DNA from: Solirubrobacter ginsenosidimutans
Lineage (GTDB): Bacteria > Actinomycetota > Thermoleophilia > Solirubrobacterales > Solirubrobacteraceae
Direction: 5' to 3'
DNA length: 64,000 nt
NCBI RefSeq assembly: GCF_027587205.1
Contig: NZ_JAPDOD010000018.1
Span: 98,854 to 162,853 of the forward strand
A program made the translations under genes and the position numbers. The notes beneath the pieces were generated by a model. It did no database searches. It saw only the letters and a program-made list of their open reading frames with translations, and was not told the DNA's origin. Numbering within the stretch: position 1 is the first letter of the stretch; every line of letters begins with the position of its first letter. Below, in pieces: positions 57,889 to 64,000 of the stretch.

Positions 57889-59106
57889 CTAGCCGTCGCC
57901 CTCGAAGCTGAACTCGCCGCCGGTGGAGGAACTCGCCTTCGCCGCGCCGCCACCGCCGCCACTCGAGCTGGAGTGCGAGCTCGAACCGCCGCCCGCACTC
58001 GCCGCGGATGCCACAGGCGGCGACGGCGTCGCCGCTGCCGACCCGCCCTTGCCCTCGAAGCCGAACTCGCCGCCCGCCCCGCGCTTGGCGATCGGCGTGA
58101 TGTGCTTCGTGACCTTCGTCCGCACCGTCTTCGTCTTCACCCGCTGCGGCTTCACCGTGACCGTCGGCGCGGGCGTCGCGTACGCGTACGGGGTCGGCGT
58201 CGTCTGCGCGACCCGCGCGGCCGGCGGCTTGCGCTTCGCCACAACCCGCTTGACCACCGGCGCGCGAGTCTCCGGCTTGCTCTGCAGGTGCGCGATCAGC
58301 GGCGGCGCCGGGAGCGCGCCCGACATCACGCACGCCGCGCCCGCACCCACACTGCTCAGGCAGATCCCGAGCACCGCCGCCGCGGGCCCGAACCGCCCGC
58401 CGCCGTTGGTCGCGTACAGCGCCACGTCCGAGCGGGAGACCAGGCGCGTGAGCCACCCGAGCGGGAGCAGCAGCGCCAGGCGCCGCGTGCGCGAGAAGCG
58501 CATGTCGCGGACGGCCGCGCGGCACGTCGCGCAATGGCGCAGGTGCGGGCGGATCGAGACGACCTGCGCGCTCGTCGCGCTCCCCGCCGCCAGAGCGGAC
58601 AGCGCTTCCGCGTGCGTCTCGCACTCCTCGCCCTCTTCGAGCCGGGTGAAGACCTTCAGGAACCGTGCGCGGCCCTCGGTGATCGACCGGTTGACCTTGG
58701 TGTAGGTCCAGCCGAAGTGCTTGCCGATCTCCTGGTAGGACAGACCTTCGGCCTTGAGCAGCAGCGCCCGGGCCTCGTCCGGCTTCAAAGCGCGCAGCGC
58801 CTCGACGGAACGGTCGATGCGCTCGCCGCCCGCGACCTCGTCGTCGACCTCGCGCAGCCCGCCGTGCACGCTGGAGTCCAGGTCGACGTCCTCGCGGTCG
58901 ACGGAGTCCAGCCGCCCGCGGCGGATCGCCATCGCCTCGTGCTTGACGACCACGCGGAGCCACGCGCCCTCGGTCGCGGGATCGACGGTGTCGAGCTTGC
59001 GCAGGTAGATCTCGAACGCGCGCTGGTAGGCGTCGAGCGCGTCGTCGTGGCAGAGGGAGAACTGGTTCGCGACGCGCAGGACGGCGGCGCCATGGCGCGT
59101 CACCAT
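57889..59106 (-). CDS. Sigma factor fused to zinc finger and membrane-anchored tail
   Basis: A 405-aa fusion, starting at the ATG at 59106 with GGAGGG nine bases upstream (a longer frame to 59235 lacks such support). Residues 1-65 are sigma-70 region 2-like (HDDALDAYQRAFEIYLR, WLRVVVKHEAMAIRR), and 105-155 are region 4-like (LKPDEARALLLKAEGLSYQEIGKHFGWTYTKVNRSI). Residues 186-200 form an anti-sigma-type zinc finger (HLRHCATC). About 240-263 is the only membrane segment. The rest is an outside tail that is Lys/Pro/Thr-rich, then Gly/Ser-rich, with two copies of GGEF(G/S)FEG, one at the very C-terminus. This builds a sigma factor and its regulator into one membrane-tethered chain. Confidence 0.8.
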   Translation of the reverse strand: MVTRHGAAVLRVANQFSLCHDDALDAYQRAFEIYLRKLDTVDPATEGAWLRVVVKHEAMAIRRGRLDSVDREDVDLDSSVHGGLREVDDEVAGGERIDRSVEALRALKPDEARALLLKAEGLSYQEIGKHFGWTYTKVNRSITEGRARFLKVFTRLEEGEECETHAEALSALAAGSATSAQVVSIRPHLRHCATCRAAVRDMRFSRTRRLALLLPLGWLTRLVSRSDVALYATNGGGRFGPAAAVLGICLSSVGAGAACVMSGALPAPPLIAHLQSKPETRAPVVKRVVAKRKPPAARVAQTTPTPYAYATPAPTVTVKPQRVKTKTVRTKVTKHITPIAKRGAGGEFGFEGKGGSAAATPSPPVASAASAGGGSSSHSSSSGGGGGAAKASSSTGGEFSFEGDG

Positions 59107-59319
59107 CGCCTCGACCCTCCGTGCGCTGTGTCCGTGCCCAGCGGACTCGCGCTCGCCCAATGCCGCCACTTCGTGAATCCTTTCCGTCGCCCTCTTGCTG
59201 GTATTGAGGCGGATCGAGCGGTTTCTCGCTCCCATCCACTCCGTGAAACGTGTGCAAATAGCGACATTTTTCGCGCCTCGATACCCTCACGCGCCGTTGG
59301 CGGCGGAAGGGAACTTGAG

Positions 59320-59745
59320 TTGAGCGATTTCATTGGTGATCTGCGACGGGACCTTGAGCAGCGGCTCAAGGAGGTCGAACGCGAGTTGGCGAACGTGGAT
59401 CCGCTGCTGCGCGAACGCGATCGGCTGCGCTCCGCGCTGGCCACGCCGCCGTTCGCGACGACTGCGACGACGGCCGCGTCGGCACGCGTGACGACCAAGA
59501 GCGCGAGCCCGCGCAAGGTCAAGCCCCGCGCACCGCGGGGAGCGAACCGGGAGGCGATCGTGCGCGTCGTCGGCGAGCGTCCCGGCGTGAGCGCGGCGGA
59601 GATCTCCGACGTCACGAAGATCTCGCGCGCCGTGACTTACAACACGCTCGCGAAGCTGATCGAGCAGGGCCAGATCGCCAAGACCGAATTGCCCGGCGGC
59701 CAGACTGGTTACAAGCCTGGGGACGGCGCACCGTCCGAGGGATGA
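59320..59745 (+). CDS. Coiled-coil plus winged-helix DNA-binding protein
   Basis: A 141-aa protein that starts at a TTG (59320) with GGAAGGGA just upstream. Residues 1-45 form a coiled coil (RRDLEQRLKEVERELANVDPLLRERDRLRSAL), followed by a basic linker (KSASPRKVKPRAPRGANREA) and a winged-helix domain (about 82-130: IVRVVGERPGVSAAEISDVTKISRAVTYNTLAKLIEQGQIAK) like those of MarR/IclR-type regulators. It may be a nucleoid or transcription factor of the kind common in Solirubrobacterales-like genomes. It is divergent from the sigma fusion gene, and the ~210-bp gap between them holds the AT-richest stretch nearby (around 59250). Confidence 0.7.
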   Translation: MSDFIGDLRRDLEQRLKEVERELANVDPLLRERDRLRSALATPPFATTATTAASARVTTKSASPRKVKPRAPRGANREAIVRVVGERPGVSAAEISDVTKISRAVTYNTLAKLIEQGQIAKTELPGGQTGYKPGDGAPSEG

Positions 59746-59767
59746 GACGCGGCCTATAGTCGCTTCC

Positions 59768-61156
59768 ATGACCCCGACGGCCACGTCAGCAGAGATCAAG
59801 GACTCCATCCTCGACACAGTCGGCGAGACCCCTCTCGTCCGCCTGAGCCGGATCGGCCACGGGTGCGCACCCCAGATCGTGGCCAAGGTCGAGTACTTCA
59901 ACCCGGGCGGCTCCATCAAGGACCGCGTCGCGATGCGCATGGTCGAGGCGGCCGAGCGCGACGGCCGGCTGCGGCCGGGCGGCACGATCATCGAGCCGAC
60001 CTCGGGCAACACCGGCACCGGCCTGGCGATCGCCGCTCGACTCAAGGGCTACCGCGTGATCGCGGTGATGCCGGACAAGATGTCGCGCGAGAAGATCGAC
60101 CTTCTCCGCGCGTATGGGGCGGAGGTCGTCGTCACGCCGACCGATGTATCGCCGGACTCGCCACAGGCCTACTACCGCGTAGCGGACCGCTTGACGAGCG
60201 AGATCCCGGGCGCCTTCCAGCCCAACCAGTACGCCAACCCGGCCAACCCGGAGACGCACTACGTCACGACCGGGCCGGAGCTGTGGCGCCAGTCGGGCGG
60301 GCAGATCACGCACCTCGTCGCCGGCGTCGGGACGGGCGGGACGATCACCGGCCTGGCGAAGTACTTGAAGGAGCAGAACCCGAAGATCGAAGTGATCGGC
60401 GCTGACCCGGTCGGGTCGATCTACTCCAACGAGGAAGTCCACCCGTACCTCGTCGAGGGCGTGGGGGAGGACTTCTGGCCGGCCACGTATGACCCGTCGC
60501 TGGTCGATCGCTACGTGACGGTCTCCGACAAGGACGCCTTCCTGACGACGCGCCGCCTGGCCGAGACCGAGGGCCTGCTGGTCGGCGGCTCGTGCGGGCT
60601 GGCGATGCACGCCGCGCTCGAGGTCGCGCGCGGGATCACAGACCCGAGCGCGATGGTCGCGGTGATCCTCCCGGACGGCGGTCGCGGCTACCTGTCGAAG
60701 ATCTTCAACGACGAGTGGATGACGCAGTACGGCTTCCTGGAGCGCGGCGCGGATCGCACCGTCGGCGACGTCCTGCGCGACAAGACGCGCGCGGGAGAGA
60801 TCCCGCCGTTCGTCGTCGTCCAGACCCACCAGCACGTGCGCGACGCGATCACGCTCCTGCACGAGCACCGTGTCTCGCAGCTGCCCGTGGTCAGCGCCGA
60901 CGATCCTTACACGGTCGTGGGCTCGGTCGGCGAGCGCGGGTTGCTGAAGGCCGCGATGGGCGACCCGGCGGTGATGTCCTCGGAGATCAGCGCCGTGATG
61001 GAGGCGCCGTTCTCCGGTGTCTCGACCGTCGATCCGGTGCGCGAGGCGGTCGAGCTGCTGACGGGCGAGTCGCAGGCGCTGATCGTCTCCGAGCACGGCC
61101 GGCCGGTGGGCATCGTGACCCGCACCGACCTCCTCGAGTCCCTGGTGACCACATGA
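59768..61156 (+). CDS. cbs: Cystathionine beta-synthase
   Basis: PLP enzyme of 462 aa that condenses homocysteine (or a serine acceptor) to cystathionine in reverse transsulfuration. The catalytic domain (1-320) has the PLP lysine in NPGGSIKDRVAMRM, the substrate loop PTSGNTGTGLAIA, the phosphate loop GVGTGGTITG and GGSCGLAMHAALEV. A C-terminal pair of CBS domains (about 335-460, VSQLPVVSADDPYTVVGSV and GIVTRTDLLESL) is present, which separates Cbs from cysteine synthase and suggests regulation by an adenosyl ligand. It has no haem-binding N-terminal domain. It overlaps the cystathionine gamma-synthase gene by ATGA. Confidence 0.93.
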   Translation: MTPTATSAEIKDSILDTVGETPLVRLSRIGHGCAPQIVAKVEYFNPGGSIKDRVAMRMVEAAERDGRLRPGGTIIEPTSGNTGTGLAIAARLKGYRVIAVMPDKMSREKIDLLRAYGAEVVVTPTDVSPDSPQAYYRVADRLTSEIPGAFQPNQYANPANPETHYVTTGPELWRQSGGQITHLVAGVGTGGTITGLAKYLKEQNPKIEVIGADPVGSIYSNEEVHPYLVEGVGEDFWPATYDPSLVDRYVTVSDKDAFLTTRRLAETEGLLVGGSCGLAMHAALEVARGITDPSAMVAVILPDGGRGYLSKIFNDEWMTQYGFLERGADRTVGDVLRDKTRAGEIPPFVVVQTHQHVRDAITLLHEHRVSQLPVVSADDPYTVVGSVGERGLLKAAMGDPAVMSSEISAVMEAPFSGVSTVDPVREAVELLTGESQALIVSEHGRPVGIVTRTDLLESLVTT

Positions 61157-62220
61157 CGCGCTTCGCGACCCGCGCGGTCCACGCCGGCCTGGAGCCCGAC
61201 CCGGGCTTCGGCGACGTGATCCCCGCGATCCATCAGTCCACGACCTACGTGCAGACCGCACCGGGCGAGTTCCGCGACCAGTTCGACTACTCGCGCTCGG
61301 CGAACCCGACGCGGGACGCACTCGAGCGGGGACTCGGCGACCTCGAGGGCGGGCTCGCGAGCGCCTTCTCCTCCGGGATGGCCGCCGAGCACGCCCTGAT
61401 CACGGCGGTCTGCGACGCCGGTTCGCACATCGTCATCCCCGACGACCTCTATGGCGGCACGTACCGCCTGGTGGACAAGGTGCTCTCGCGCTGGGGCCTC
61501 GAGTACACGATGGTCGATCAGACCGACCTCGACGCGGTCGAGCGCGCCGTCCGCGACGACACCCGGCTGGTCTGGGTCGAGACCCCGACGAACCCGACGC
61601 TCAAAGTGGTCGACATCCCCGCGATCGTCGCCCGTGCGCAGGGCGCGTTCGTCGCCGTCGACAACACGTTCGCGACGCCGGTCTACCAGCGTCCGCTGGA
61701 GCTCGGCGCGGACGCCGCCGTGCACTCGATGACGAAGTACCTCGGCGGCCACTCGGACGCGATCGGCGGCGCGGTCATCGTTCGCGACGAGGCCCGGCAC
61801 GCGTCGGTGCGGTTCGTGCAGAACTCGATCGGAGCGGTCCCCGGGCCGCTCGACTGCTTCCTCGTTCACCGCGGGCTGCGCACGCTGCACCTGCGGATGG
61901 CGGCGCACACGGAGAACGCTCGCGTCGTGAGCGAGTGGTTGCAGGACGTCGACGGCGTGTATGACATCCGCTGGCCCGGGCTGTCCGGGATGGTCTCGTT
62001 CCGGCATCCCGAGGCGAAGAAGATCGTCGCCGCGACGCGGATCTTCGCGCTCGCCGAGTCGCTGGGCGGCGTGGAGTCGCTGATCGAGCTGCCGCAGGCG
62101 ATGACGCACCAGTCCGTCGAGGGCTCCGGCGCGGCCGTGCCGGCCGACCTCGTGCGGCTCTCGTGCGGGATCGAAGCGGCGGAGGATCTCGTCGAGGATC
62201 TCGCCCAGGCGATCGGTTAA
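61153..62220 (+). CDS. metB: Cystathionine gamma-synthase/lyase (Cys/Met metabolism PLP enzyme)
   Basis: Fold-type I PLP enzyme of 355 aa coupled to cbs. With Cbs it would complete reverse transsulfuration (lyase role) or act as gamma-synthase. It has YSRSANPTRDALERGLGDLEGG, FSSGMAAEHALI, the PLP lysine in HSMTKYLGGHSDAIGGA, and the C-terminal SLGGVESLIELPQAMTHQSV. The usual segment of about 15 residues between PGL and SGMVSF (a HPQH-x5-QM-type stretch) is absent: the text runs PGLSGMVSF. Family members are normally about 380 aa, so this looks like an internal in-frame deletion. Activity may be altered. Confidence 0.88.
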   Translation: MTRFATRAVHAGLEPDPGFGDVIPAIHQSTTYVQTAPGEFRDQFDYSRSANPTRDALERGLGDLEGGLASAFSSGMAAEHALITAVCDAGSHIVIPDDLYGGTYRLVDKVLSRWGLEYTMVDQTDLDAVERAVRDDTRLVWVETPTNPTLKVVDIPAIVARAQGAFVAVDNTFATPVYQRPLELGADAAVHSMTKYLGGHSDAIGGAVIVRDEARHASVRFVQNSIGAVPGPLDCFLVHRGLRTLHLRMAAHTENARVVSEWLQDVDGVYDIRWPGLSGMVSFRHPEAKKIVAATRIFALAESLGGVESLIELPQAMTHQSVEGSGAAVPADLVRLSCGIEAAEDLVEDLAQAIG

Positions 62221-62300
62221 GTCGTGCGCCGTTCGCGCCGATGTGTTGCGTGGTGGGAATCTTTACGTCCAATCGACGCAAACGCGGGCATTCTTCCTGG

Positions 62301-63047
62301 ATGCGTCGGATCGCTCTGATGGCCACCGCGGCCGGCCTCGCCACGCTCGGCGGTGGCTGGTACGCGCTGGGCGCCTCCGGCCAGGACCAGCCGGCGCCCG
62401 CCGCCGTGGCGGCCGCCAAGACGCCGCTGGTGGCGCCTCAGTCCGACGACGCCGTCTCGCTCCCGCCGCTTCCTGGCTCGCGGGCGAAGGCGGTGCAGCC
62501 GGTCGCCGGCGGCACACCGTCCGCCGCCGAGGAGGCCGCGGCCGACCCCGGCCTGGGCGGCAACGACAAGGCGCCCTCGCGCGCGGCGTCGTCCGCCGTG
62601 CGCGGGAAGAACCCCGCGAGCGGAGGCAGCAACGCGGTCGACCATGCGATCGCGCTGGGCAACGGCGTCGCACTTCCCCCGCTGGAAGCGCCCGAGGCCG
62701 TCAAGCAGATCATCGAGGCCGGTAACGGCATCGCGCGCACGCCCTACATCTGGGGCGGCGGCCATGGCAAGTGGCAGGACACGGGCTATGACTGCTCGGG
62801 GTCGGTGTCGTTCGCGCTGGCGGCCGCGGGCCTCTTGAGCGAGCCGATGGCGTCGGGGCCCCTGATGTCGTGGGGCGAGGCCGGCAAGGGCAAGTGGGTC
62901 ACGATCTACGCCAACGCGGGCCACGTCTTCCTCGAGGTGGCGGGCATCCGCTTCGACACCTCCGCCCAGCGGGTCACCGGTTCTCGGTGGATCAACGAGG
63001 GGCGCTCGACGGCCGGTTTCGTGGCGCGGCACCCCGCGGGCCTTTAG
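62301..63047 (+). CDS. Exported NlpC/P60-like peptidoglycan hydrolase
   Basis: A 248-aa secreted protein from the ATG at 62301. The signal/anchor is RIALMATAAGLATLGGGWYALG, followed by a long Pro/Ala-rich low-complexity linker (about 25-125). The C-terminal domain (about 135-248) starts EAGNGIARTPYIWGGGHGKW and has the catalytic Cys in GYDCSGSVSFALAAAGLL and a His in NAGHVFLEVAGIRFDT, as in NlpC/P60 endopeptidases. A third polar residue is harder to place. It would cut peptidoglycan peptides at the cell surface. A stem-loop lies just after the stop. Confidence 0.8.
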   Translation: MRRIALMATAAGLATLGGGWYALGASGQDQPAPAAVAAAKTPLVAPQSDDAVSLPPLPGSRAKAVQPVAGGTPSAAEEAAADPGLGGNDKAPSRAASSAVRGKNPASGGSNAVDHAIALGNGVALPPLEAPEAVKQIIEAGNGIARTPYIWGGGHGKWQDTGYDCSGSVSFALAAAGLLSEPMASGPLMSWGEAGKGKWVTIYANAGHVFLEVAGIRFDTSAQRVTGSRWINEGRSTAGFVARHPAGL

Positions 63048-63064
63048 GACATTTTCAGGCGCCT

Positions 63065-63080
63065 TGGGGTTTGCACCCCA
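63065..63080 (+). terminator. Small hairpin after the NlpC/P60-like gene
   Basis: TGGGGT pairs with ACCCCA around TTGC, starting 18 bp after the stop at 63047. There is no T-tract. It is a plausible weak intrinsic terminator, or just part of the leader of the next gene. Confidence 0.4.
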
Positions 63081-63147
63081 TGCGTGTGGCCCTGGGTGGG
63101 TCGATCAATCGGAGTGCAAGCGATTGGACCACTTGGAGGACCCCCTG

Positions 63148-63405
63148 ATGCACCGCTTCACGCACGCCCACGACCCCCTTCTCAGCCCGCCTGACCATGT
63201 GCTGGCCGAGGTGGACGCTGCGTGGGAGCGGTCTCAGGACCTCGTGGCGGGGGAGCTCGAACTCCACTTCACGCGGGCGCTCATGGGCGGCCGCGTCACC
63301 GGGGAGCTGCGCCTGCCGGACGGCGGCGAGCTCGTCGAGCGGTTGTCGGCGAGCGAGGCCCTGGCGCTGGCCTGCGGCGACGCGTCGCTCGCCCTCGCCG
63401 CTTAG
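63148..63405 (+). CDS. Hypothetical 85-aa protein
   Basis: Short soluble acidic protein from the ATG at 63148, which is supported by TTGGAGGA 8-9 bases upstream. The sequence contains a helical stretch (SPPDHVLAEVDAAWERSQDLVAGELELHF) and a beta-like GGRVTGELRLPDGGELVERLS. It has no cysteines beyond one near the C-terminus and no membrane segment. I recognise no family. The strong ribosome binding site and good codon use make it a likely gene. Confidence 0.65.
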   Translation: MHRFTHAHDPLLSPPDHVLAEVDAAWERSQDLVAGELELHFTRALMGGRVTGELRLPDGGELVERLSASEALALACGDASLALAA

Positions 63406-63435
63406 CCGTTCGGAGGCCGGGGCAGACTAGCTCCG

Positions 63436-64000
63436 ATGTCTCTCCAGAAGAAGCTGCTCGATACCGCCGTGGAAGCCGCACGCAAGGCCGTCGAGGTCGG
63501 CGCGGGGCTCCTGAACCGCGAAGACGACACGACCGTCCCGCCGCCCGTTTCCACCTCGCCCTCACCGTCGCCGTCGGGTGTGGGCGCTCCGAAGCCGGGC
63601 GCCCCGGCCGCCCCGAAGTCGGGCACCGCGAAGCGCAGGCCGGCCGCCCGCGCCGCCACGGTCAAGCCCTCCGGCCGTGCGTCGACCGCCAAGGCCGGTC
63701 CTGCCGACAAGCCGCCCAAGCCCGTCGCGAAGGGGAGGGCCAAGCCGAAGCCCACGCCGCCCGCGGCCACGGTCCCGCCGGTCGCGGCGAAGCCGAGGCC
63801 GGTCGCGAAGACCGCGGCGACGAAGCCCAAGCCGGCCGCCGCCGCGAAGCCGAAGCCGGCCGTCAAGGCGGCGCCGGCGGCCAAGCCGACGGCGGTCGCC
63901 GCCGCGAAGCCGAAGCCGGCAGCCAAGCCGGCCGCCGCCGCCAAGCCGGAGGCCGCCGCCAAGCCGAAGCCGGCCGTCGCCGCCAAGCCGAAGCCGGCCG
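63436..64000 (+). CDS. Lys/Pro/Ala-rich repetitive protein (cut by right edge)
   Basis: The first 188 codons of a gene that continues beyond the window. An amphipathic helix (LQKKLLDTAVEAARKAVEVGAGLLN) opens the protein, followed by a short Ser/Pro linker and then a long, strongly basic tail built from AAKPKPA-like units (from about residue 95 on), resembling histone H1-type or eukaryotic-like DNA-binding tails. Such a tail suggests nucleic-acid binding, or a polymer-like linker. The function cannot be assigned without the missing C-terminus. No domain is recognised in the visible part. Confidence 0.7.
   Translation, partial: MSLQKKLLDTAVEAARKAVEVGAGLLNREDDTTVPPPVSTSPSPSPSGVGAPKPGAPAAPKSGTAKRRPAARAATVKPSGRASTAKAGPADKPPKPVAKGRAKPKPTPPAATVPPVAAKPRPVAKTAATKPKPAAAAKPKPAVKAAPAAKPTAVAAAKPKPAAKPAAAAKPEAAAKPKPAVAAKPKPA

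Noticed and set aside
57889..57960. GGEF motif in the sigma-fusion tail as a diguanylate cyclase site
   Set aside because: The motif is GGEFGFEG/GGEFSFEG in a Gly/Ser-rich tail, with no GGDEF domain fold around it.

Overview
The window is a very GC-rich bacterial chromosome segment with densely packed, mostly ATGA/GTGA-coupled genes on both strands and many GTG and TTG starts. The gene content fits a Gram-positive actinobacterium, most likely the Thermoleophilia/Solirubrobacterales: SufR-C-S-U and SufB-D iron-sulfur genes, a PknB-type kinase, DUF4190 and DUF2752 proteins, an ECF41 sigma factor, two FtsX-type ABC exporters, cystathionine beta-synthase with cystathionine gamma-synthase, and an Erm-type methyltransferase. 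The lineage is an inference from gene content and not from a marker gene. I saw no rRNA, tRNA, insertion sequence, prophage or CRISPR array, and no gene-free stretch over 300 bases.

Layout. 1-4.4 kb: a sensor kinase (running off the left edge) divergent from an ABC ATPase/permease pair. 4.5-8.1 kb: a PAS hybrid kinase and the GTPase TypA. 8.1-11.7 kb: a PadR regulator with a second ABC exporter. 11.8-16.6 kb: a secreted M1 peptidase, an Erm-like methyltransferase behind an unusual leader, a beta-lactamase-fold lipoprotein, gene debris and a class II aldolase. 16.6-19.5 kb: the first half of the SUF system (rrf2, sufC, sufS, sufU). 19.5-22.1 kb: a probable toxin/immunity pair. 22.2-26.6 kb: a lipoprotein, a tiny basic protein, and a four-gene signalling operon (ECF41 sigma, GAF kinase, receiver, receiver-cyclase). 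26.7-33.2 kb: a Gly/Cys/His-rich protein, a Ser/Thr kinase, an SDR, small membrane proteins, and an NAGGN-type amidotransferase with a class I glutamine amidotransferase. 33.3-36.3 kb: the second SUF half (Rieske ferredoxin, sufB, sufD). 36.4-42.6 kb: a DUF234 ATPase, a frameshifted secreted protein, an esterase, a sensor kinase, a WYL regulator and small genes. 42.5-45.4 kb: a repeat-built secreted protein. 45.5-54.5 kb: an SDR, a LysA-like decarboxylase, an amino-acid permease, a universal stress protein, a large LuxR regulator and an acyl-CoA ligase. 54.6-59.7 kb: a cell-envelope cluster (membrane protein, two ferritin-like secreted proteins, L,D-transpeptidase), an O-methyltransferase, a sigma/zinc-finger/membrane fusion and a winged-helix protein. 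59.8-64 kb: reverse transsulfuration genes, an NlpC/P60-like protein and a Lys/Pro/Ala-rich protein cut by the right edge.

The most interesting locus is 19.5-22.1 kb. A protein with a Flp/Tad prepilin cleavage signal is fused to calcium-binding repeats, a pre-toxin-like segment and a PD-(D/E)XK nuclease-like C-terminus, and a TPR-like gene follows 3 bp later. That architecture suggests a toxin displayed or delivered through type IV pilus/Tad machinery. Other points of note are a family of covarying palindromes that mark three convergent gene ends, a possible attenuator in front of the Erm gene, a 25-codon mini-ORF bridging two signalling genes with overlaps at both ends, and the physically split SUF locus.
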